DNA of 64,000 nt from Torreya grandis (Eukaryota; Streptophyta; Pinopsida; Cupressales; Taxaceae): assembly GCA_037957365.1 (NCBI GenBank), contig JARHVA010000667.1:1490501-1554500 (forward strand), in the 5' to 3' direction. Every line of letters starts with the position of its first letter. The first letter of the stretch is position 1. Made by a program: the position numbers and the translations under genes. The notes beneath the pieces are model-generated. The model was not told the origin of the DNA. It was given only the letters and a program-made list of their open reading frames with translations, and did not search any database. This document shows, piece after piece, positions 34,397 to 44,065 of the stretch.

Positions 34397-34617
34397 CCTT
34401 GATTGAGCAATAAATTCGTCAACACGACAATAACTAGAAGGGCTGCTAGCTGATTTTCCGAAGCTGGTTGGCAGTGGCAAACACCAGGCTTATGAAGAGA
34501 CAAAAAAATGTTTGCTATGTATACCGGCCAATTAAGACACTGTATTTTTTGGTTATCACCAACAAACAGACCAATATCCTCAAGGATATGGAAACTTTTA
34601 ATCTGCTCTTCAAATTG
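34397..34617 (+). pseudogene. Coatomer delta subunit (delta-COP) exon fragment
   Basis: After an acceptor (GTGCAG) the three frames in turn give [31 protein letters not shown], then [20 protein letters not shown] followed by [11 protein letters not shown] and a donor-like GGTATC. This matches the N-terminal longin-type region of plant delta-COP (SRQFVDM.RIRIEGLLAAF, FPKLVG.GKQHTYIE, QPIEALFLLLVT.KQSNILE). Delta-COP is part of the COPI coat for Golgi-to-ER vesicles. Two frameshifts separate the three segments and a TAA occurs in the first, so it is a pseudogene fragment. Neighbouring delta-COP exons were not found. Confidence 0.8.
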
Positions 34618-35035
34618 GTATCTTGATTGCTTATATGAATACTTGTTTTAGGGACACAAGCCAATATTTCAATCCTTACTTTAGATTACTTATTTTGTTT
34701 GTCACATTGCTCCCTGATTCCAGTATTCTTTGGGCATGTTATTTTTGACCATTTAATCACTGTAACTTTGCTTTTATTTTGTAGAATTTCATTACTTAGT
34801 TTCTTTAAGGCCATAATTTCTTGAAAATAGATTTACTTAGTCGATTCACTTTTGCTTAAGAATGTCTGTTATTAAATTTTTTAACTCGGCATGTATAAAC
34901 ATATCTTAATATAAAATTGGTATTAAGGAAGGCCTTAAATTTTAGGAATAAAATTTTACCTTCAATAATGGAGTCACTTTTTCTTAAATACTTACATAAA
35001 ATCTTGCGAATAAATTTATTTTATAATTTATGCAG

Positions 35036-35098
35036 GCCAAGCCAGTCAAGTGGTAGGAGACATTATCAGTAAAGAAGTCCAAATTCAAACTGTTCCAG
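35036..35098 (+). pseudogene. Exon-like fragment, unidentified
   Basis: Between an acceptor (TTTATGCAG) and a donor (CCAG|GTAATG) a 63-bp block is open in the frame QASQVVGDIISKEVQIQTVP. The borders and absence of stops suggest a captured exon. It is too short to name. Confidence 0.4.
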
Positions 35099-35999
35099 GT
35101 AATGGACATAATGTTTAATGAAGCATTGAAGAGCCTAATAAAGTCTATTTTTTTAACAATGGATATCAGTTTCTTCTTCAATCCAAGATGTATTTTCTGA
35201 TTTTTTTTTCTCTTGTATCTGTTGTGAAAATTCCTTTTACAATTTATCTAAATTTAGTATGCACACTTATACTTTTTCAATTATTAACTACCATTGTCGT
35301 CTTATCAAGTTAAGCCTTTACCTAGATATTAATATAAGTGCAGTGAGATTTCCATTTTTTTATATAAAATACTCGACTTGAAGATAGTGTTAACATTATA
35401 GAATACTAGCCTTTCTTTCTATTGCTTTTGTAAAGCTAATGTAAGCAGCTTTACTATAGGAAATGTTGCTTCTAAAAAATTACCAAAATGATAATGCAAT
35501 AGGCCATTATGATGCTTAGTATAATGGATGGAATCAAGGCCATGGACATTTTCATAACTGTCTTTCAAGGCAAGGCATTCATAAGCTTGTAGGCTCTGCC
35601 TTGGTTCATAGTCTGGAAAAAACAAAACCGGGGTTGGTTATGGGAAAATGTGATTACAAATGATTGATAATGGAATTGAATCACAATACTAAGATGTATT
35701 ACTTTATAGCTTTAATTCCTTCATTAGGATTTACAATCATGGATCTTACAACTAAAGTTTAGATTAAATGTGTTTACAACCATCATGATATATGGGTGCA
35801 TGTAGAGTATAAATGTTGAATGTGCACAGTTATACTCTATAAAGCCACTGCAAAATTAAATAGCTATTATAGTTACTAGATTTCAGATGTTTCAGATCCC
35901 AAGCCTTTAGCAATGAAAAGTTATTAAACTTATGTGTTTTTTTTGGTATTTGCCTTGATTTTATCTACATATATTATTATTGCACACAGCTTGTCCCTT
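35099..35999. other. No supported gene
   Basis: AT-rich. A minus-strand 68-codon open frame (35419-35625, with YEPRQSLQAYECLALKDSYE) has protein-like composition but no known motif, so I leave it uncalled. Confidence 0.35.
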
Positions 36000-36110
36000 G
36001 CGAAAAGAAAGACCACCATGGAAAAATTGAAAATACCCACTACTTTGCCTCTATAAACATTCCCAAACCTGCCATGATTCAGCTACAAAAAAATTGCTAG
36101 AAAGGACTTC
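36000..36110 (+). pseudogene. Exon-like fragment, unidentified
   Basis: Following an acceptor-like CACACAG, 36 codons are open: LVPCEKKDHHGKIENTHYFA then SINIPKPAMIQLQKNC, ending at TAG. Composition is protein-like, but there is no recognised family and no donor site. Low confidence. Confidence 0.25.
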
Positions 36111-36965
36111 AGTGATAGAAAAGTCTCACAACAATCCACAACACTTAGCATGTGTGCCTAGCAAACCACAACAACCTTATAATGCACAAAAATAAAGAGT
36201 TTGAACTCAAACTAAAGCAATACAAAGCCTTATATTTGTCCAACTCTAACTAAATAAATACGAAGCCCTAGATTTTAAATCTCGAGGCCCAAATCAAACA
36301 AACACAACATAAATCATGGGGCTCTCTAGTCTAGTAAACATTTAAACCAATTAATACATTCACTACAATGCAAAATGAAATACAATATACAAAACAAAAG
36401 AGATTGTTTAAGATATTACCTCAAAACTCTCTACAGAGGATTTGTAGCATGAAGAGACTCTCCGCACATGATACTTTGGGCCACTCAATGCACCAAACAT
36501 AATGAAATCTTTTTGCCACAACCCGTCGGCTTCTTTCCAAACCTTCTCACTTCGCCAAACCCAAAAAGTAATCATAAGCGTCTACATGCATCTAGATCTT
36601 TGCAACCCGCTACCATGTTCCTTAATGAAGTATTTTGATATTCAATGTGAAATCTTCAAACCAAGCAGCTCACACTAGTTAAATGAATACAACATTGAAT
36701 GACAGATCATACTCACCTTATATAAATCCATCCTCTCTCTGCCACGCAGTTAATGCCCAACCTTGATCCAATTGAAGCGGCCATTTTAACATTAAAAAAA
36801 TTTAAGCAATCAACTTGTACCAAATATTATTATTTTATCTACCCCATTAAAAAACTTGTTATTTCACTTTGAAAGAGGGTTATATTTTTTTTTTACATAC
36901 TAATCAATGGAATCTAATTGGCTAATAGATTTGAAAATAATTTCAAGATAAGGTTACTCTGTAAA
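36110..36965 (-). repeat. Dispersed repeat family, copy B
   Basis: Minus-strand relative of 16605-17340, sharing the same ordered words. On that strand it reads through TTCATTAAGGAACATGGTAG, AAAGATCTAGATGCATGTAG, then TTTGGGTTTGGCGAAGTGAG, and a donor-like GAGGTAATATC. This copy keeps the exon-like part more open than copy A (DFIMFGALSGPKYHVRRVSS in one frame). It suggests that part once coded for protein. Confidence 0.55.
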
Positions 36966-37254
36966 GTTTTTAACTATGTATCATTGTAGCTTTGACTCAT
37001 CAAAAAATCAAAAAAAACTTGTATGGTCTCTTCTATTTTGCATAATGTATTTCTTTTTGCATTGTAAGGCATGGATTAGTTTTGATATTCGGCAAATAAG
37101 ATTGGTTCAAGATTTGGATTTTGTCTATTCAAAGTGGATTTAGGGGTGCGCCATCTAGGTTAAGGATTATTTTAAATATTTTCCGTACATCTGTAGTTTT
37201 GATCATATATATTCTCAAATATTTCTATTGATTTTTTTTCTACATTGCATTGTC

Positions 37255-37740
37255 GTTTTAAGCAATGAATTGGTTTAAATGTTAATAGTCCAATGATCAT
37301 GAGGATTTGTGTTTTGTTTACTTTATTTAGGCCTCAATATTTGAAATCTGGGGCTTTATATCGCTTTAGAACTTTGGTTAGACAATTCTTTGTTGTTTTG
37401 GGTTTTGTTCTAAGAAACGATTTCATCATGTGGGGATTTGATGGGATAACAATATGTGGCTTTTGACGTGCTACAAATACTCTATAGAGAGTTTTGGGTT
37501 AATATATTAAACGGTATATTTTGTTTTGTATATCGTATTTCATTTTGTATTGTATTGAATGCATTAGTTTGTTTAAATGTTTACCGGACTAGAGAGCCCC
37601 TTGATTTGTGTTGTGTTTTTTTATTTGGGCCTCAAGATTTAAAATCTACGGCTTTGTATAACTTTGGTTAGCGTTGGACAAATCTTAATTTTTTTGGGTT
37701 TTATTCTGGGTAACGATTTCATCACTTAGAAATTTGATGG
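37255..37740 (+). repeat. Dispersed repeat family, distal part in tandem (copy C)
   Basis: Two diverged tandem units of ~300 bp (about 37265-37440 and 37555-37740). Each carries TTGGTTTAAATGTT, then ATTTGTGTT.TGTTT, then GGCCTCAA.ATTT.AAATCT, then ACTTTGGTTAG, then a GATTTCATCA word. The same words occur after the donor-like site of copy A (17230-17340). Confidence 0.5.
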
Positions 37741-39559
37741 TGCTTTATGGTCACACTTTTTGGAATGGAGATTGATATGGTGATTATGTGCACGAATCCA
37801 AAACTCAACAAGTCGAAAGTTTTTTATATAAATTTTAAATTGATACCATCACTCAAAATTATTTTAAAATCACACTCCAAAATGAAGAGAGTCATGGTGT
37901 TTACCTGGGTTGACCTAGAAAAACTTTTTATTTACTTTCCAAACGGACAATGTCACTTACAATAGCTGAGTTTTTTTTCTGTTTGCTTCTTGTAATAATT
38001 TAATTAATTCTCCTCACTCATTGGCCAACTACATTCTTCCAACCTTCAAGATTTTTAGTTTTATTAATCTGAAACAAAAACATAAAACCACTCCCATCAG
38101 AAATATTGACATCAACCTCATATTTTACCTCTTTTACATTTTCATGATAATAAAACATGAGGGTAGTTTCTTGGGTGTCTAGCACTAAATTAATAACATT
38201 GTTCATTTTAGAGATGCCATTTTAATGGCTTTTAGTGTTTAGTAACTAGGTAAGCTAGAATACGGAAGAGGTTAAATAGATAGAAGTAGCTGAATGTAAA
38301 AAGAGTGCATAAGAAGTAACTGTTGGTAGCATTGAAAAGTCTAGATTAACATAGTGGTGTCGGCTTGGTTGCCTCTCACGAGTGCCACACTATTAGTTTA
38401 GTTAATAAAGATGATTGACCATTCCATGTATGTGTCTCAAAGATGACATGTTCAGTGCTTGATAGTAGACAAAAGGGTTGATAAAATTAGATCCATTTGA
38501 TTGGAAATGCTGAAATTACTATTATTACATATATGGCTTTATAAATTTGTCTCTATGAGATTTTTGCAATGGATTCTTTACATAAATACTTTTGGAATTT
38601 TATTTATTTATTTTTTAAAATTTTGAGACATCCAGAAATGACGTATGTTTGTTGTCATGTCTCACAAAATTTTATAATTTTTTCTTTAAATTTATGTATA
38701 TGTAATACCTTGACATTTGAAATAGAGTATGCTTTGCTTAAAACCATTGTATTTGAAAATGTCATAAATGAAATATATTTTAAATTTATGTGTTTTAACG
38801 AGTATGAAGTGGAGAAGAATATTTTTGCATAATAATTTAATATTCTTCTATTAGTATTACTAGCCAGTGTCATCCGTTTCTTGGTGATTGAAAGGATGTT
38901 GGCCCCTCTTATGCTTTTGGTTTCAATGCAAATGAAATCCTTGTTCCTCTTTACATCTTTTTCTTTGACTTTATCAGCTACTCAATACTAACATGAGGCT
39001 TTCCTTTCACAATAGTTTTTTTTATCGGTTCATTTTTGGCTAGAGTTTTGATGGTTTTAGTTTTTGGTAATGTGACTATATGTATTATAGTTAGCAACAA
39101 CACAGTTGGCTATAGTGAAAAAATAGTGGTTGGTGAGATGGCGGTTATAGGATATGAAAAAGATAAAAATCTTCCAATAGAGACAATACACTTGATCTTT
39201 TTCAATTGATTGTAATTACATTATAATTGGTCAACTTAGTGAATGACTTCATTCTATAGTGCTCTGATATGAAAAAGGGGAAACTGAAAATAAGTTTTTT
39301 TTTTTGACATTATCAACAATGCATTAGATGTTTCTAACACTAGCAATAGTGCTTTATTGTAAATTTGTCTTTTTTGTTTGATTGTAGTTTAATGAAGACA
39401 AGAATTACAATAGAAACATGTTTATAGTTTTTTCAAAACCCTTTTTGAAATTATTTTGATTTTCCTTGTTCTATAGATATTTCTATTTGCTTCTTTGCAT
39501 TTTACCTATTCTTATTTTTTGCCTTCAAAAAAATGCTAGAGGTTTAATACATTGCATTT
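37741..39559. other. No supported gene
   Basis: AT-rich, with open frames up to 87 codons (e.g. 38569-38832) in low-complexity sequence and no motifs. Nothing called. Confidence 0.4.
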
Positions 39560-40020
39560 TCCCAAAGTGCTTAGCAGTGAAGATGTAGAGCACTATATTC
39601 AAGCTTTCACTTACACTATATGAGATTTAAAACCAGACATGTTAATGACATATGAATTTGCATTAAGAATTAAAAAGTAGCCTAACAAACCATATCAAGC
39701 TTTTACAAACATCTAAATCATTATAGCCCACTACCATGGATTTTGATGAATTAATCCAACATTCAATCCAAAATAATCAAACTAGATATCCCACATCATG
39801 CAAACAAATGCAGTATTTAATGCCACATCATAAACCCCTTGTACAAACCCACCATATGTCTCCTGCATGGTTAATGACTAACCTTGATCTAAATGAAAAA
39901 GACAATAACATAAAAAAATCAGCCAATCAACATGAAACAAATAACATTATTTTATCTATCACATTAATGCATTTGTTCACACACTATGGGCTATCTAGTT
40001 TAATGATTACGTATTGAATT
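39560..40020 (-). repeat. Dispersed repeat family, copy D
   Basis: Minus-strand relative of copy A. On that strand it has AAAGACAAT and TTCATTTAGATCAAGGTTAG, then GGTGGGTTTGTACAAGG and GATGTGGCATTAAATACTGC. More diverged than the other copies, and it lacks the distal part. Confidence 0.45.
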
Positions 40021-41232
40021 TTGCATTATGTAAAAGCTTTAACAGCTATGCACATATTTTTTGATTAACTAAATATGAAGATGCTCTGTTGCAAATTATT
40101 CGGGTTTTGAACTTGAATGAATTAATGTGTCTCTTGCTTAATTCAAGTTTAATGGAGATGGGTTGGTCTAGTAAGATTTTATTTTTGGTAGGTGAAGCAG
40201 ATTTTATTCAACTAAATTTTGATTGCTTGTCAAAACCTTTCACAATGTCATTCACAAAATGCACATTCTATACCTCAGTCTATAATCATGTCATGATTTT
40301 TTTTTTTCCCTTAGAATGATGCCAAGCTTCAATGTTGACCTTAGCTTCTGTCCAAAATTCACTGTAATCAATGAAATCTAATTAGCTAGTAGTTTCAGGA
40401 ATAATTGTTGTTTATTCTGAATAATCCATACTAGATCAATATATAGTTATATTACCTTGATCATTTACATGACTAGTTAGTTTTCTACTCTTACATGAAT
40501 TTAGATATGTAAGTTTCTATAGATCAGCAGCAACATGTTATTTATTGTTTAAAATTATTATTCCTGGAAGAACATTGACATTTAAAGTGCTTGAAAACTT
40601 GTACAACATGTTGTAGAGGTAAAATGCTTAACAACAAGGTTCATGAAATGCAAATAACCCCCTTCCAGCCCACACGCCCCTCGCCCCCCTGTCATTCAAA
40701 TTGTATATCCATAATTATGAATCATGACCAAAGAATATAAAAAAATGTTACTTTTAAATATTTGTATGTTTGGCCTAGATATGTATTTATTAATATGCAG
40801 GTAAAAAAAGACACATGATTTTACATATAAATCATGTTCTTGTTTTTATTTGTTTGAGTTGTTTATCATTGTATTTGCCCATAGTTGACCCCTATTTTTA
40901 CTGTTGTACAACTTACATCTAGTCCCACATAAAAGTCATAAGTACGAGCAAAATATCATGTTTTTGGTGACAAAGCCCTCAAAAAGGTATCACATAAATA
41001 TTTCACAGAAGATGATTCAAGTCCATGTGCTCTGCCATCTACAATTATGCTGAAAAAGTCATTCATTAAGTGATCACAATACTATGCATATGACTTGCTA
41101 CTTATGTATTTATTTCCTAATGATTTTCAAGCGAAAAAAATAATTAAAAAAGAGACATAAGCATTTTTGAGATTAATATGTAATTGAATTGTTTATTCTG
41201 ATCAACATTATTGGAAATTCCCCTCTCGTCAG

Positions 41233-41510
41233 GTAATTGATAAATCTATAGTTGAAGAAATAGAAGCTAGATTCAAAGATGACATACTACATGAAGTTGC
41301 ATGGTAATATCCTTTTCTTGCTGACTCTCATAGATCCCTTCTAAGTTCTATTGTTTCTTATTATAAGTTATTTTATGCAATATTACACATAGAATTATTT
41401 TTAATGTAGGTATATTTAGATATACAAAAAAAAGGTTACCTTGTTGACTACAAGCGAGTCCATATTATAGATGAGAAATTGCCCAAAGAACAGGACTTTG
41501 ACTTGTTGGT
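41233..41510 (+). pseudogene. Second copy of the unidentified three-exon fragment
   Basis: 41233-41303 is a 71-bp exon block homologous to 32901-32971 (VIDKSIVEEIEARFKDDILH then EVAW|GTAATA), with homologous sequence for ~80 bp upstream and downstream. The middle exon of copy 1 is absent: intron 1 runs directly into a block homologous to exon 3 (41411-41510, with GYLVDYK and KLPKEQDFDLLV). The pair shows a duplication of a spliced gene fragment followed by a deletion in this copy. Confidence 0.6.
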
Positions 41511-41708
41511 ATCTTCTTTCCCCATTTTTTGTGTCTTGTCCAATTCTTACGAACAAATGGATGGTTGATGTCAATGGCATGGTTCTTGTTTATATTTGTT
41601 GGCTACATTTGTTGTTTATCTTTTGTTCCTGCTCTTTACCAAGTATATCACAATGGTTTTCTCCATATGTATTTATCAAGCATTGATTCATCTATTGTTA
41701 TTATGCAG

Positions 41709-41765
41709 GTTGCATCTACTACAAATCTTGTTACTACATCCATGATCTTGGATTTAATTCCAAAG
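41709..41765 (+). pseudogene. Exon-like fragment, unidentified
   Basis: A 57-bp block with an acceptor (TTATGCAG) and donor (CCAAAG|GTGAGG), exactly 19 codons: VASTTNLVTTSMILDLIPK. No stop in frame. Not recognised; probably a further exon of the gene in the preceding block. Confidence 0.4.
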
Positions 41766-41979
41766 GTGAGGCATTTAAAAACTTGAATTTCCTACCTCAC
41801 TTCATTTTAGTTAACTTGCACAAAAAAAAACACACGTGGATCAGTATTGGACATATAAAATTGTATAGGTAATAAACTATTTTTATTGAATAGTTTGCTT
41901 GAAAATTCATTTTTAAAACTACTAAGATGAATAATTTAGAGACTATGGCATTTGATTACACTCTAACTTAGTCCCAAAT

Positions 41980-42400
41980 GCATACTTTTGGAACTATTTA
42001 ACTTTATCTTGGAATTATTGTTGAAACTATTAGCCAATTAGATTCCATTGACTAGTGCACAAAAAAATATATATATATAAGCCTTTTGCAAAGTGAAATA
42101 GTATATTTTTTAATAGGCTAGATAAAATAATAATATTTTATGTAAGATGATTTACTCAATTTTTTTATGTTATTGCCCACTTCACTTGGATCGAGATTGG
42201 GAATTAATTACATGGAAAATAGAGGATGGCTTTGTACAAGGTGGATATGATCTGCAATTCAATCTTGTATTTATTTAGATGATGTGGCCTGCCTGGTTTG
42301 AATATTTTGCATTGAATTCTATTTTACTTCATTAAGGAACATGGAAATGGATTATAAAGATCTATATGTCTGTAGAATCTTGATATGATTTCATTTTTTG
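41980..42400 (+). repeat. Dispersed repeat family, copy E
   Basis: Plus-strand relative of copy A, aligned from TTTGGAACTATTTAACTTTA through GCCAATTAGATTCCATTGA, AGTGAAATAG, GTACAAGGTGGATATGATCT and TTCATTAAGGAACATGG. It ends just before the donor-like region present in copies A and B. Confidence 0.55.
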
Positions 42401-42703
42401 GCAATTGATTTATGCAAAGCTCAAGATTTTATTTTTTGAACTGACATCAAGAAACAACTTGAAGCAATTTAGAATTTATTTCCAAAAGGTTGCTTTCATA
42501 CTAGCATTCAATTTTCTAAATTATGTGTCTCAGTAATATAAATTTGAAAACAAACAAATACATATCACTTTCAAATGAAATTTCAGCCAAAACATTTGAA
42601 TATATGTACATCTCTCTATACACACACACACACACACACACATACATACATCTATTCAATTGTATTTGTCTAGTACTGATCCACTCATTTTTTTCTTTTG
42701 TAG

Positions 42704-43077
42704 ATCATTCTTAACAAAACTTGAAAGTTTCTCACAACTTCATGAACTTATAAAGCATTATGGTAAGGTGCACTGCATCATTTTTTTCAATTCAATTCTT
42801 ATGATAAATAATTTTTGAACAATATATTCTCCTATTATTAATATTTTTTAATCCTAAATGTAGTGCCATTTCACTGACACTTACCTACACAAGGTAACTA
42901 TTAGGAATGATTTTGCATAATTTTGTTTCCAAATGTTCCTAGCTTTTTCTTCAATTTATATCAAAGAACTAAACATATTTGTGTTTCATGTAAGCTAGAA
43001 GAGTACGTTGGTTTGGTACCAAAGGTCTTACCATCACTTATGTTTCTTCTGTAGCTAACTCAAATATGCTCAACCAG
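42704..43077 (+). pseudogene. Exon-like fragments upstream of the RPB2 piece, unidentified
   Basis: 42704-42762 is a 59-bp block after TTTTGTAG and before GTAAGG, open as SFLTKLESFSQLHELIKHY. A second block ends CTCAACCAG|GTATGT at 43077 and can be read as WFGTKGLTITYVSSVANSNM. Its left border is ambiguous (42993 or 43055). Neither matches RPB2, so they may come from another gene or from diverged exons. Confidence 0.35.
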
Positions 43078-43162
43078 GTATGTATGTTATCAAAGTCTTT
43101 AAAAGAATTGTCTATGTTGTTATTACATTTATAATGTTTTGTTGTTCTTGTGTGGCTCTTAG

Positions 43163-43324
43163 ATTCAAGAACGTCTTGAATTTGAGATTAAGGAGCTTTT
43201 TGAACAAGTAGACACATCAAATTATATAATGTTGCATTTTGCATATTGCACATTATCTCCAAAAAATGAAAAGGGCCTTTGTGAACTTGGAAATTGTCCA
43301 TATCATGACTAAGGTGGATATTTT
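43163..43324 (+). pseudogene. NRPB2: RNA polymerase II subunit RPB2 exon, 5' part (split by copia)
   Basis: Following an acceptor (GGCTCTTAG), the frame reads LEFEIKELFEQVD, then YIMLHFAYCTL, GLCELGNCPYHD, a TAA stop, then GGYF. From YIMLHFAYCTL on it matches the lobe region of plant RPB2 (PIMLRSSYCTL..., ELGECPYDQGGYFIING). The Gln codon between D and GG has become TAA. The reading is cut in the codon after TAT by the copia LTR and resumes at 48605. RPB2 is the second-largest, catalytic-core subunit of RNA polymerase II. The first ~20 codons do not match RPB2, which may reflect an exon fusion or divergence. The Pol II type, not Pol I or III, is indicated by the ELG.CPY..GGYF.ING wording. Confidence 0.85.
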
Positions 43325-43961
43325 TATTGAGTTGTGGAGCTAAAAGCTTCACTGTTGAGCTCTTGTGGATGTTGCTGGACTTAACCAGTAACCAGCATCG
43401 ACAGTATCACCGACATCGATCAAGCGTGGACTAGAAGCTACTGACATCGGTCAGGGATCAGTCGACGTCGGTCATATGCAGACCGACAACAACCGACGTC
43501 GGTCACCTGTGTGTGTGCATGCATTTGCATGCATTTCCAGAATTAGACTTGTCTAATTTTAGGAGGTCCGAGTGTTTGCATGTGAAGACTAATTTAAGTC
43601 TTGGGTCTGTGTTTCTAATTATTGTATGCCTTGGATCCTATTTAAGAGACCCATGGGGCATGTATTGTAATTAAGTTGTAAGTAAGATCAATTAGATCTG
43701 CAAGGTGTGTAAGATCAAGAAGATCTGCTGAAGTAATTGGTTGAGAGAGAGAGAACTCTTGAGAGAAATACTGTACACCTAAGAGGTGTGGGAAGAGTGA
43801 TTTCTTCATTGTATTTTGGAAGAGTTTTAATAGAGATTGGTTGTTTCTCATATCTCTTCTTATTTGTTATTTCTAATTTCTAGTTACTTATTGCTTTTGG
43901 TTCAATTCTGGGTTTAGTTGCTTATACAAAAGTAATCAATTGTACTCGGTAGTTCCTAACA
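43325..43961 (+). repeat. 5' LTR of the copia element
   Basis: Starts TATTGAGTTGTGG (terminal TG mutated to TA; the 3' LTR keeps TG) and ends GTTCCTAACA. A TATTTAAG box at 43639 is a candidate promoter. The 43400-43503 part holds several copies of the palindrome-like word GACATCGGTC, with a perfect ACCGACGTCGGT at 43492. Confidence 0.95.
43639..43646 (+). promoter_or_regulatory. Candidate TATA box in copia 5' LTR
   Basis: TATTTAAG lies in the LTR middle, about 320 bp before its end, and is identical in the 3' LTR. The placement suits the U3/R border. No transcript evidence is available. Confidence 0.4.
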
Positions 43962-43963
43962 AG

Positions 43964-43975
43964 TGGTATCAGAGC
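43964..43975 (+). promoter_or_regulatory. Primer binding site, initiator tRNA-Met
   Basis: TGGTATCAGAGC, the exact complement of the plant initiator tRNA-Met 3' end, two bases after the LTR. Confidence 0.95.
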
Positions 43976-44065
43976 TTGGTTCACTAACCGCTGGTATAGA
44001 GCAGGTTACTGGTTGTTGATTACATGTTCACTCACAGGGGTTTCTGTTTGAGTGGGAGCAAAGCA

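Noticed and set aside
42621..42650. (CA)n run as a functional element
   Set aside because: A plain microsatellite in AT-rich intron-like sequence; nothing more can be supported.
43642..43851. Minus-strand 69-codon open frame, repeated almost identically at 48285-48494
   Set aside because: Both copies are the antisense of the two copia LTRs. The apparent conservation is due to LTR identity, not to a protein.
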